A stretch of 64,000 nucleotides of DNA, taken from the NCBI GenBank assembly GCA_016291495.1, contig JAEEXI010000006.1, positions 119,043 through 183,042 on the forward strand. Reading direction: 5' to 3'. The DNA comes from Prevotella sp. (GTDB lineage: Bacteria; Bacteroidota; Bacteroidia; Bacteroidales; Bacteroidaceae). Under the pieces are notes generated by a model. The model saw only the letters and a program-made list of their open reading frames with translations, searched no databases and was not told the origin of the DNA. A program made the position numbers and the translations under genes. Of the stretch, positions 25,995 through 35,400 are shown piece by piece. Each line of letters opens with the position of its first letter. The first letter of the stretch is position 1.

Positions 25995-26774
25995 ATGACA
26001 GAACAGATCACGAGTTTACAGAATCCGAAAATCAAGCAGTTGCTGATGTTGCAACAGAAGTCTTCAGAACGCAGGAAGACAGGCATTTTTGTGGTTGAGG
26101 GTCAACAGGAACTGTCGCACTGCCTGCATGCCGGCTATGAGATAGATACGGTATTTTATTGTTCTGCGTTAGTACCCGATTTTCACGTTCCTGCCAATAT
26201 TCGGTGTTTCGAGGTATCTCGCGATGTCTATGAGAAAATGGCCTATCGCGGCAGTACGGAGGGTGTCATAGCCGAAGTGAGGACGAAGCTTTTGCAACTT
26301 CACGATTTGTCTTTAGACGAACATCCGTTGATTGTCGTCTTGGAGAGCGTTGAGAAACCAGGTAATCTGGGTGCCATCCTGCGGTCGGCCGATGCTTCAG
26401 GTGTCGATGCCGTTGTAGTATGTGATCCACTGACAGACCTCTATAATCCTAACTTGATTCGCTCGTCTGTAGGTGCAGCCTTCACGGTGCCCTGTGTGGC
26501 GTGTTCTTCTGAGGAGTGCATTTCTTTCCTAAAACAGCGGAATATCAAGATCTTGACTGCCCAATTGCAGGACTCCCATCTTTACTACGATACTGATATG
26601 ACCTGTGGTACGGCCATCGTTATGGGAACAGAGCATGACGGACTGACAGACCTGTGGCGCAATGCTGCCGATGCCCATATCCGTATTCCTATGCTGGGAA
26701 AGATTGACTCGCTCAATGTCAGTGTAAGCGCTGCGATACTGATGTTTGAGGCAGTAAGACAGCGTCAGAAATAG
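25995..26774 (+). CDS. TrmH/SpoU-family RNA 2'-O-methyltransferase
   Basis: 259 residues. An N-terminal substrate-binding domain (LQNPKIKQLLMLQQKSSERRKTGIFVVEG) is followed by a SPOUT methyltransferase domain with the three knot motifs: EKPGNLGAILRSADA (motif 1), IVMGTEHDGL (motif 2) and IPMLGKIDSLNVSVSAAI (motif 3). Methylates a ribose 2'-OH in rRNA or tRNA using S-adenosylmethionine; the target base cannot be decided from sequence (RlmB-like enzymes are the nearest idea). A weak -7 box (TACCTTCG, 25982-25989) lies 5 bp before the ATG. The GT2-GH3 gene follows after 24 bp. Confidence 0.9.
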   Translation: MTEQITSLQNPKIKQLLMLQQKSSERRKTGIFVVEGQQELSHCLHAGYEIDTVFYCSALVPDFHVPANIRCFEVSRDVYEKMAYRGSTEGVIAEVRTKLLQLHDLSLDEHPLIVVLESVEKPGNLGAILRSADASGVDAVVVCDPLTDLYNPNLIRSSVGAAFTVPCVACSSEECISFLKQRNIKILTAQLQDSHLYYDTDMTCGTAIVMGTEHDGLTDLWRNAADAHIRIPMLGKIDSLNVSVSAAILMFEAVRQRQK

Positions 26775-26798
26775 AAATCCTAACAAATAAAGAACATC

Positions 26799-28865
26799 AT
26801 GTATAAGGTATCAGTCGTTACGCCGTTCCATAATGTGGACATGGGTATGTTTCAGAAGTGTGCAGACTCCATGCGCAGCCAGTCTATCGGTTTCGAGAAT
26901 ATCGAGTGGATCATTGTAGTTCACAACTGTGAGCCGCACTACCTTCCACTACTTACGGAGATGTTCAAAGACGACAAGAACGTTGTCATCAAGGAGTTGA
27001 ACGACGGCATTCGCTCACCAGGTATGCCACGCAACCACGGAATGCTCTTTGTAACGGGTCCCTACGTTGGCTTCCTCGACGCTGACGACAGTTACACACC
27101 GAACTGTCTGGAGGTAGTTTGCCACGAAATGGCAGAGACGAAGTCGCAGGTGGTTACCTTCCGCCGCGAATATGAGTTAGAGACGGAGAGTCTCCATCCG
27201 CATACGGAGACGGTGATGTGGAACCAAACCGAGTGGCGCATTGTCATGGACCGCGACAACTATCAGTATGACAAAATGTTCTCAGGTCTCTGGCCCTTCA
27301 CGACGTCACGGTTGTTCGACGTAGCATTCCTGCGTGAACATGACATCAAGTATTCCAAAGAGGTTCTCTGGGTCGAAGATGTCTGGTATACTGCTGCCTG
27401 CCTACTACAGGCCGACCGCGTGTGCTACCTGCCGCAGTTCATCGGCTACCACTACTTCATCAATGGCGGTTCCATCATCCAGAACAGCAAGAAGTCGGTT
27501 GATGACCTCTACGAGTGTTTTAAGTCTGCTGGCATCATCCTTGACTATCTCACGTCGCAGGGTGTTGACGCCAATGATACTGCTCAAACGCTATTCCGTT
27601 TGTTGACAAGATATTACCTAGCATCCGACCTAAGCGTTGAGGATCGGCGCGCTATGAGCGAGATGGCACGTCCCTACCTGGAGAAGTTCCGCCGAATGGA
27701 ACCATCGAAGATTCACTCCCCAGAAGAGTGCTATATGTCATACCACCTGTCACGCGAGGTACTTACCAACCCTGAAAACCCAACGGACAGCCCTGCACTG
27801 AAGGAGGCTGTCAACGGATGGCTGGTGATGATGGAAATCCTGCGTAATAACATCACTACCGACTACGGCCGCCGCTACCACTTCGACCAGATAGAAACAC
27901 TGGCAGATTATCAGCGGCTGATGCCCATGACCGACTACGAGAACTACCAGCGGCTCATTGACCTGCAAGCCAACATTGGCGAGAACGAGATTCTGACCAT
28001 AGCACCTACGCGTCACTACCTCGTCAATTCCAAAGGGCAGCGTGTGCCCTGTACTGAGAGCCATCTGCGTCCTTACATGGAAGCCTTTGCCACGACGATG
28101 AAAGGGCATCATAACTTACTGGCTGCACTGGTGGAACCTCGCAGTAAGCAGACCAATGACGGCTGCTCTGTGGAGTCGCTGGAGAGTGTGATGGTCAAAG
28201 TGTATATGTGGCACTACCATTATGCACGCGGCAAGTGCCGTGCCGAATTCTCCATGCCCGATGACTTGTTCTTTAAGACTGAGCCAGAGAATGAGATGCG
28301 CACGATATGCCGCTATGCCCTCTTGGACAGTGATGTAGACCAGATAGTAGCCCTCAACACACAACGGGTAGCCGATCTGTTCGACTACATTACCACGCAC
28401 CGCGACGAACTGATAGCAGAACTCCGTGAGGCTGATTCCCAGCGTGCCGACGAGGTAGAAAAAGCCTTCGCATCAGGACAACCCTTGGCAAAGACACTGT
28501 GGCCCAAATTGGAACGTATCGTGGCCTTCGGGGCTGGTGAATACTACGAGGCTACTGCCCACATGAAGCAGTTTACTGGCGAGATTCCTCACAACAACGG
28601 CTACTACTACACTGAGGAGACCATCTATGGTCGTGCCGTGGCTGATGACAGCGATCTCTTCGAGACCTTTCCTTCGGGCAGTTTCCACGAGTATCTGCCA
28701 CAGGAAGAACACAATGCGGCAACCATCTTTTCTACTAACGCGAAATCGGGAGAACCCTACCAGTTAGTTGTCACCAACAGCGCAGGGCTCTATCGTTACG
28801 TTACCGACCACATCGTCTGCATCCAGGAAACTCAGATGGACAAAGTGTTATTCACCATTTATTAA
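26799..28865 (+). CDS. Fusion of GT2 glycosyltransferase and GH3-type acyl-adenylate domain
   Basis: 688 residues with two unrelated halves. Residues 1 to about 310 are a family 2 glycosyltransferase (YKVSVVTPFHNVDMGMF, MPRNHGMLFVTGPYVGFLDADD with the DxD-type motif, WVEDVWYTA). Residues about 345-688 resemble the GH3 (auxin-responsive promoter, acyl-acid amido synthetase) fold: TDYGRRYHFDQIETLADYQRLMPMTDYENYQ at the start, LERIVAFGAGEYYEATAHMKQFTG in the middle and ELVVTNxAGLYRY-like QLVVTNSAGLYRY near the end. The ATP-binding TSGTTG-type motif is missing (LVNSKGQRVPCTE in its place), so the half may be inactive or altered. Neither donor nor acceptor is known. The quoted pieces are guides to location. 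Confidence 0.75.
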   Translation: MYKVSVVTPFHNVDMGMFQKCADSMRSQSIGFENIEWIIVVHNCEPHYLPLLTEMFKDDKNVVIKELNDGIRSPGMPRNHGMLFVTGPYVGFLDADDSYTPNCLEVVCHEMAETKSQVVTFRREYELETESLHPHTETVMWNQTEWRIVMDRDNYQYDKMFSGLWPFTTSRLFDVAFLREHDIKYSKEVLWVEDVWYTAACLLQADRVCYLPQFIGYHYFINGGSIIQNSKKSVDDLYECFKSAGIILDYLTSQGVDANDTAQTLFRLLTRYYLASDLSVEDRRAMSEMARPYLEKFRRMEPSKIHSPEECYMSYHLSREVLTNPENPTDSPALKEAVNGWLVMMEILRNNITTDYGRRYHFDQIETLADYQRLMPMTDYENYQRLIDLQANIGENEILTIAPTRHYLVNSKGQRVPCTESHLRPYMEAFATTMKGHHNLLAALVEPRSKQTNDGCSVESLESVMVKVYMWHYHYARGKCRAEFSMPDDLFFKTEPENEMRTICRYALLDSDVDQIVALNTQRVADLFDYITTHRDELIAELREADSQRADEVEKAFASGQPLAKTLWPKLERIVAFGAGEYYEATAHMKQFTGEIPHNNGYYYTEETIYGRAVADDSDLFETFPSGSFHEYLPQEEHNAATIFSTNAKSGEPYQLVVTNSAGLYRYVTDHIVCIQETQMDKVLFTIY

Positions 28866-28869
28866 TAGC

Positions 28870-28902
28870 AAAGAGTCCCGCCAATTGGCAGGACTCTTTC
28901 TT
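28870..28902. terminator. Bidirectional terminator between the GT2-GH3 and EF-G2 genes
   Basis: AAAGAGTCC pairs with GGACTCTTT around an inner GCCAATTGGC palindrome. A-rich on one side and T-rich on the other, fitting two convergent genes. Confidence 0.8.
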
Positions 28903-28930
28903 TAATTATTCAGTTTTAATCTTTCATTTA
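28903..28930 (+). repeat. Heptamer tract between convergent genes
   Basis: Four degenerate units (TAATTAT TCAGTTT, then TAATCTT and TCATTTA), of the same type as the tract upstream of pgk. Lies between the terminator and the EF-G2 stop. Confidence 0.55.
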
Positions 28931-28940
28931 GCAAAGCGGC

Positions 28941-31100
28941 TTAGTCTTCTTCCTTCAGTTCAGCCTCATGCTCCTTGATGAGTTGCTGCTGGATGTCGTT
29001 CGGAACGAGTTCGTAGCTTGAGAACTGCGTGGTGAACGAAGCACGACCACCTGTGAGAGAACTGAGGGCAATGCTATAGCTTGCCAATTCTTTCAAAGGA
29101 ATCTTAGCAGACAATTTCTGATAGCCAGCCTCGCTGTCCATACCCATGATAATGGCGCGGCGACCCTGCAGGTCACTCATCACATCACCCATGTAGTCGC
29201 CTGGCACGAGTACTTCGAGGTCGTAGATAGGCTCAAGTACCTTAGGACCTGCCTCCTTGAAAGCGGCACTGAAGGCGTTACGTGCAGCAAGCATGAACGA
29301 CAACTCATTAGAGTCAACGGGGTGCATCTTACCGTCGTAGACTATGACGCGAACGTCGCGAGCATAAGAACCAGTCAACGGTCCCTGCTCCATACGCTCC
29401 ATGACACCCTTCAGGATAGCGGGCATGAAGCGCATATCAATAGCACCACCAACAACGCTGTTGATAAAGACAAGCTTACCGCCCCACTCCAGATCCTTCT
29501 CTTCCTTCGACTTGATATTCATCTTGAACTCCTGGCCGTTGATGGTGAATGAGGTAGGATCAGGCATACCGTCGGTATAAGGCTCGACAATCAGGTGCAC
29601 CTCACCAAACTGACCTGCACCACCCGACTGCTTCTTATGACGATAGTCGGCACGGGCCATCTTCGTGATAGTCTCACGATAAGGAATCTTCGGCTCCTGG
29701 TACTCAATCTGGATTTTCTCGTTGTTCTCCATGCGCCACTTCAGAGTACGCAAGTGGAACTCACCCTGTCCGTGAACGATAATCTGGCGCAACTCCTTAG
29801 ACTGCTCTACCACCCAGGTCGGGTCTTCCTGACGCATACGCTGCAGAGCTGCCATCATCTTCTCGGTCTCTGCCTCGTTAACAGCCTTGATGGCACGCGA
29901 GAACTTAGAGTTAGGATATTTGATGAAGTCGAACTTATTCTCGACATCCTTACCGTTCAGTGTATTACCTGTCTTCACGTCTTTCAGTTTCACGGTACAG
30001 CCGATATCACCAGCACGCAGCTCGTCGACCTGAATACGGTTGGCACCTGCGCAGGCATAGAGTGTACCGATACGCTCCTTAGAGCCACGATCGGCATTGG
30101 TTAGATCGTCGCCACTCTTCACTACACCACTCATTACTTTGAAGTACTGCACCTCACCGATGTGGGGTTCAACACCTGTCTTGAAGAAATAGAGCGATGT
30201 GGGGGCAGATGCATCTGCAGGAACGTCCTTGCCGGCAGCATTCTTGATGACAGGCATCTCGCTGACGAAGGGTACCACGTTGCCAAGGAATTCCATCAGA
30301 CGGCGAACACCCATGTCACGACCTGCACAAACACAGAATACGGGATAGATAGAACGCGTTACCAAGCCCTTGCGGATACCCTCACGCATCTCATCCTCAG
30401 TCAGGTCTTCACTCTCGAAGAACTTCTCCATCAGCGTATCGTCACCAGCAGCGGCAGCCTCAACCAAGGCAGCCTTCATCTCTTTAGCCTTGTCGAGCTG
30501 GTCGGCAGGGATATCCTCAATAATAGGAGCGCCACCCTCTGGCTTCCAAGAGTACTTCTTCATCAACAATACGTCAATGACGCTATTGAAGCCAGCACCT
30601 GTAGCGATAGGATACTGTACGGGAACGCAGTTGTTGCCATAGACCTCCTTCAACTGATTCAAGATCTGGTCGAAGTCACAGTTATCGCGGTCTAGCTGAT
30701 TTACCAGGAAGATAACGGGTTTCTTCAGTTTCTCCGTGTTGCGGAAAGCATTCATCGTACCTACCTCTGGACCATATTGTCCGTTGACGAGGATCACGGC
30801 CTGGTCTGTGACGTTCAGGGCGGTGATAGCACCACCCACGAAGTCGTCAGAACCCGGACAGTCGATGATGTTCAGCTTCTTGTTATTCCACTCTACATGA
30901 AAAACAGTAGAGAACACCGAGTAGCCATATTCCTGTTCAACAGGGAAGTAGTCGCTCATGGTGTTCTTACCCTCTACGGTACCGCGGCGCTTGATGATGC
31001 CAGCTTCGTAGACCATACTTTCGGCAAGAGTTGTCTTGCCGCTACCCGCACTGCCAATCAAGGCAATGTTTTTGATTTCGTTAGTTTGATAAACTTTCAT
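28941..31100 (-). CDS. fusA2: EF-G2, paralogous elongation factor G with altered GTPase site
   Basis: 719 residues with the five-domain EF-G layout: G domain (G1 GSAGSGKT, G4 NQLD), domain II, domain III, domain IV (GGAGQFGEV) and the C-terminal domain V. In place of canonical DTPGH the G3 motif is DCPGSDDF, so the GTPase-critical His is Ser84, and the switch I RGIT motif is YGYS. This matches the Bacteroides EF-G2 paralog, which is reported to support translocation with little or no GTPase activity and to be induced on carbon limitation by the Cur regulator (established for B. thetaiotaomicron; not visible here). Single gene with a -7 box at 31142-31149. It is not the housekeeping fusA, which normally sits in the str operon with rpsL and rpsG. 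Confidence 0.88.
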   Translation of the reverse strand: MKVYQTNEIKNIALIGSAGSGKTTLAESMVYEAGIIKRRGTVEGKNTMSDYFPVEQEYGYSVFSTVFHVEWNNKKLNIIDCPGSDDFVGGAITALNVTDQAVILVNGQYGPEVGTMNAFRNTEKLKKPVIFLVNQLDRDNCDFDQILNQLKEVYGNNCVPVQYPIATGAGFNSVIDVLLMKKYSWKPEGGAPIIEDIPADQLDKAKEMKAALVEAAAAGDDTLMEKFFESEDLTEDEMREGIRKGLVTRSIYPVFCVCAGRDMGVRRLMEFLGNVVPFVSEMPVIKNAAGKDVPADASAPTSLYFFKTGVEPHIGEVQYFKVMSGVVKSGDDLTNADRGSKERIGTLYACAGANRIQVDELRAGDIGCTVKLKDVKTGNTLNGKDVENKFDFIKYPNSKFSRAIKAVNEAETEKMMAALQRMRQEDPTWVVEQSKELRQIIVHGQGEFHLRTLKWRMENNEKIQIEYQEPKIPYRETITKMARADYRHKKQSGGAGQFGEVHLIVEPYTDGMPDPTSFTINGQEFKMNIKSKEEKDLEWGGKLVFINSVVGGAIDMRFMPAILKGVMERMEQGPLTGSYARDVRVIVYDGKMHPVDSNELSFMLAARNAFSAAFKEAGPKVLEPIYDLEVLVPGDYMGDVMSDLQGRRAIIMGMDSEAGYQKLSAKIPLKELASYSIALSSLTGGRASFTTQFSSYELVPNDIQQQLIKEHEAELKEED

Positions 31101-31141
31101 ATCGGTTATGTTTTAGGTTTAACTTTCTAAAAAGACGAAGC

Positions 31142-31149
31142 CAAAGGTA
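31142..31149 (-). promoter_or_regulatory. -7 box of the EF-G2 gene
   Basis: Minus-strand TACCTTTG, 42 bp upstream of the ATG at 31100. I could not identify an upstream activator site. Confidence 0.6.
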
Positions 31150-31202
31150 GACATTTTCATGCGAAAAACCTAAAAACACTTTCAAATATTAAACTTTATT
31201 AG

Positions 31203-31210
31203 TACTTTTG
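31203..31210 (+). promoter_or_regulatory. -7 box of hemW
   Basis: TACTTTTG, 27 bp before the hemW ATG at 31238. Confidence 0.55.
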
Positions 31211-31237
31211 CTCACATAATTGTAATGTTACGAGCGT

Positions 31238-32341
31238 ATGGCAGGCCTTTACATCCATATTCCCTTCTGCAAAAGCCGGTGCATCTACTGCGGTTTTTAC
31301 TCCACTACCCTGTTGGACTTGCGACAGAAATATGTGGATGCAATATGCAAGGAAATGGAGATTAAAGGCAAGGGTATGAATATAGAAACGGTGTATTTGG
31401 GAGGCGGTACCCCGAGCCAGTTGACCATCAACCAACTACGCCAGCTCTTTATATATATTAATAAGGTATATTCTCTCACATCTACAGAGATCACCATCGA
31501 ATGTAATCCTGACGACGTGAGTGCCGAGTTTGCAGCAGCCCTGTCGCAGTTTCCCGTCAACCGTGTCAGCATAGGTGTCCAGACCTTTGATGACGAAAGG
31601 TTGCGTTTCCTACACCGTCGCCACACTGCCAAACAAGTGCCCCTTGCCGTCGAAAGGCTCCGTGAAACAGGCATCCAGAACATCAGTATTGACCTAATGT
31701 ATGGTTTTCCCTATGAGACACTCGACGACTGGCGACACGACATCGATGCCGCCCTCGCCCTCAATGTAGAACATATCTCTGCCTACTGCCTGATGATTGA
31801 AGAAGGAACCCCGCTCCATCAATGGGCAATGGTCAATGGGCAATGGTCAATGAATGAGGAACTGGAGCGGCAAATGTACGAAATGCTCATCGACCGACTC
31901 ACTGCTGCAGGATATGAGCATTATGAAATATCGAACTTTGCCAAGCCAGGCTACCGTTCCCGTCACAACAGCAATTATTGGCACGATGTTCCCTATATCG
32001 GAGTCGGTGCCGCAGCCCATAGCTATGACCTCACCAGTCGCAGTTGGAATGTGGCAGACATCCATCAATATATCGATGCCGTTGAAAAAGGGGAGATTCC
32101 CTGTGAACGGGAAGTCCTTGATGATGATACTCATTATAATGACCGTATTACCGTCGCCCTCCGCACCAAGGAAGGATTAGACCTCAGCTTGCTCTCCGAA
32201 ATGCACCGGAACTACTGTCTGCATGAGGCGCAGCGATTTATCGACGACGGTCTGCTATGCATTATCGGTGACCACCTGTCGCTGACACGGAAAGGCCTTT
32301 TCGTCAGCGACTATATCATGAGTTCCCTCATTTATGCATAA
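31238..32341 (+). CDS. hemW: HemW, radical SAM heme chaperone
   Basis: 367 residues. Radical SAM cluster CKSRCIYC (CxxxCxxC) near the N terminus, after the family start GLYIHIPFC. GGGTPSQL, NPDDVS, RVSIGVQTFDD and ISIDLMYGFPYET are HemN/HemW barrel motifs, and the HNSNYWHDVPYIGVG segment and the C-terminal HemN_C-like domain (LRTKEGLDLSLL) fit HemW. It was long annotated as oxygen-independent coproporphyrinogen oxidase, but this subfamily is a heme-binding chaperone. Oddity: residues about 194-206 (QWAMVNGQWSMNE) are encoded by five heptamer units (TCAATGG/GCAATGG) placed in a loop that varies between homologs. Confidence 0.92.
   Translation: MAGLYIHIPFCKSRCIYCGFYSTTLLDLRQKYVDAICKEMEIKGKGMNIETVYLGGGTPSQLTINQLRQLFIYINKVYSLTSTEITIECNPDDVSAEFAAALSQFPVNRVSIGVQTFDDERLRFLHRRHTAKQVPLAVERLRETGIQNISIDLMYGFPYETLDDWRHDIDAALALNVEHISAYCLMIEEGTPLHQWAMVNGQWSMNEELERQMYEMLIDRLTAAGYEHYEISNFAKPGYRSRHNSNYWHDVPYIGVGAAAHSYDLTSRSWNVADIHQYIDAVEKGEIPCEREVLDDDTHYNDRITVALRTKEGLDLSLLSEMHRNYCLHEAQRFIDDGLLCIIGDHLSLTRKGLFVSDYIMSSLIYA
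31819..31853 (+). repeat. In-frame heptamer tract in hemW
   Basis: Five units alternating TCAATGG and GCAATGG, ending TCAATGA. Translated without a stop in a variable loop. Confidence 0.88.
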
Positions 32342-32394
32342 AAGGATATTGCAAAAATATCATATAACAATGATGGCAATATCACATTTTTTTG

Positions 32395-32402
32395 TATCTT
32401 TG
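32395..32402 (+). promoter_or_regulatory. -7 box of the NRPS gene
   Basis: TATCTTTG, 23 bp upstream of the NRPS ATG. Confidence 0.65.
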
Positions 32403-32425
32403 CGACAAAACTAAAAACAACGGAT

Positions 32426-35400
32426 ATGAATATTGGCAGTAATGACACCCAGACGATAGTATCGCTGTTCCGCCAACAGGCAAAGGAAACACCTGATAAT
32501 ATCGCAGTAGTTTACAAAGACAAGCAATACACCTATGCCGAAGTAGACAATATCAGTGACCACATCGCAGGCTATGTTGCATCAAGGGGTCTCGGCTTAG
32601 AGGATGTGGTGAGCATATTGATTCCCCGTTGCGAGTGGATGACCATTGCGTCGCTCGGCGTACTTAAGGCTGGTTGTGCCTATCAGCCCCTTGACCCAAC
32701 CTATCCTAAAGAGCGTCTGAACTTCATGATGAAAGATGCCAGCGCGAAGCTGCTTATTGCTGATGAGGCACTTCGCCCTATCGTCGACGAATACCAAGAT
32801 GAGGTATTGTTGACAAAGGACATTGTCGAGTGTGCTACGATTCCGTCGCAGCAGTTCTCCCCCACCCCCGACAGTCTGTTTATCCTATTATATACCAGCG
32901 GTTCAACGGGTGTACCGAAAGGTTGCATGCTGACACATAAGAACCTGGTGACGTTCTGCAATTGGTATCGTTGTTACTACGACCTGCAGCCCGGTGACCA
33001 TGTGGCGGCTTATGCCAGCTATGGTTTCGATGCGTGCATGATGGATATGTATCCCGCCCTGACCACAGGTGCTACCGTATATATCATTCCAGAAGAAATC
33101 CGTTTGGATTTGATAGCGCTGAACGAATACTTCGAGGCTAATCATATCACCCTTGCCTTTATGACCACACAGGTGGGCTGTCAGTTTGCTGAAATGGACA
33201 ACCACTCACTGCGTCATCTCTCTGTGGGTGGAGAAAGCTTCATTCCAGTGGAACCGCCCACCAACTTTCAGCTACATAACTGCTACGGTCCGACGGAGTG
33301 TACCATCTTCACGACCATCTATCCCATCCGACAATACGAGAAGAATGCACCTATTGGCAAACCACTCGATTCGTTCCGACTCTACGTCGTCGACCAGAAT
33401 GGTCAGCAGGTGAAGGACGGTGCGGAGGGCGAGCTGTGGATTAGTGGTCCACAAGTGTCCCGTGGCTATTTGAATCGTCCTGAGCAAAACGCCAAGACGT
33501 TCACGCCGAACCCGTTCTGCCAGGAGTCTCCATACGACCGTGTCTACCATACTGGCGACATTGTGCGCTGGCTGCCAGACGGTAATCTACAGTTCATCGG
33601 CCGCCGCGACGGTCAGGTGAAGATTCGCGGTTTCCGTATCGAAATGCGTGAGGTGGAAGCCGTCATCAAAGAATTTCCTGGTATCAAAGACGTCACCATA
33701 CAGGCTTTCGATGAGGACGGTGGTGGTAAGTTCATCGCCGCCTACGTCGTCAGCGATGAGCAGATAGACATCGAGGCATTAAACAACTTTATTCTGGAGC
33801 GAAAGCCCCCTTATATGGTGCCTGCTGCAACCATGCAAATTGACCGCATCCCACTGAACCAGAACCAAAAAGTAGACAAGCGCGCCCTGCCGAAGCCTGT
33901 TAAGTCTGTTGCACAGCAACTTACGGGGCGGGAGCCCGAGAACGACCTCCAGCGCGAGTTGGTGGAAATGATTGGAAAGATCATCCACAACACCGAGTTC
34001 GGCATTGACACGCCCCTTCGCTATGTCGGTCTAACATCCATCTCGGCCATACGCCTCGCTGCCACCGTCTACAAAAAGTACGGTATAGCATTGGACTCGA
34101 AGAGCCTAGTGAAGGACGCAACAGTGCTGATGATAGAAGAAACTATATTAAGCGAAAAGGGAAAAGTAAATAGTGAAAAAGATGCTGTCGCCGCTGCATC
34201 AGAAGAGGTGACGGTAGCGCCGCTCTCTTTCTCACAGACAGGTGTCTATGTCGATTGCGTCAACAATCCTGACGACACGCAGTATAACATCCCTTGGGTC
34301 TTAGGTTTCCCCGTTGACACGGATACCGAGCAGTTGCGCAAGGCTGTACAGACGGTCCTCACGGCCCACAAACACATCTTCGTACGTTTCGAGGCCGACG
34401 GCGAAGACATTGTGCAACGCTACACGCCTACGGACATCGACATCCCCATACTCAGTATGACGGATAGTGAGTTGACCGAATATAAGAAAGTTTTCGTACG
34501 CCCATTCGACTTAAGCAATGACACACTCTGTCGCATGGAGATTGCCAAGACAGAGAGCGGTGTATTTCTATTGTTAGACATTCACCATTTGGTGTTCGAC
34601 GGCAGTTCCCTCGACCTCTTCATCGTCCAACTCTGCGATGTATTAGAAGGCAGAAATGTGGAGGAAGAAACCTACACCCATTTGAATCATGCTACCGACG
34701 AACAGAATGAATCTACAGAAGAACATAAAGCCTACTATGACAATTTGCTGGGTGCGTGTGAAGGTGCTACACAGTTACCCTCCGACCTGACAAACCCACA
34801 CGAGTGTGAGCAATCATCAGAGTCGTACCACCCAATTGATCTTGAAGCGGTGGAGCAGTTCTGTCGCGAACATCCCGTGACACCGGCACATCTGACGCTG
34901 GCAGCTACTCTATTGGTATTTGCCCGCTTCACAGGTAATGACGAGCTATACATCAGTACCGTCTCCAGCGGTCGCTCTAACATTCGCATCCAGAACACCT
35001 TCGGTATGTTCGTTAACACCCTGCCATTAGCTGCAAAGGTGGGCGACGGCACCGTCATGGACTTCATCAAAGACGTTAGTGAACACTTCGACGAGGCCAT
35101 GCGCCACGAAAAGTATCCCTTCGCTCGCATTGCCACAGATTACGGCTATACGCCAGAACTGGCCTTTGCCTATCAGTTAGGTATGGTGACGCGTTACATG
35201 GAGAACGGCCATGAAGTGACCACGGAAAGCCTAGAGGCTGGTGCTCCGAAGTTCCGCTTGATAGTGCGTCTGGAGATTCACAACGGACAGCCCAGCATTG
35301 TCACAGAATATGACAATGGACAATATAGTGAATCTCTGGTGAACCAAATGAACGAGTCCATTGCCAATGTGCTAAAGACTTTCATCAACCAGCCAGAGGC

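Noticed and set aside
26799-28865. GH3 glycoside hydrolase domain
   Set aside because: The similarity is to plant auxin-responsive GH3 proteins (acyl-adenylate type), not to glycoside hydrolase family 3; no GH3 hydrolase motif is present.
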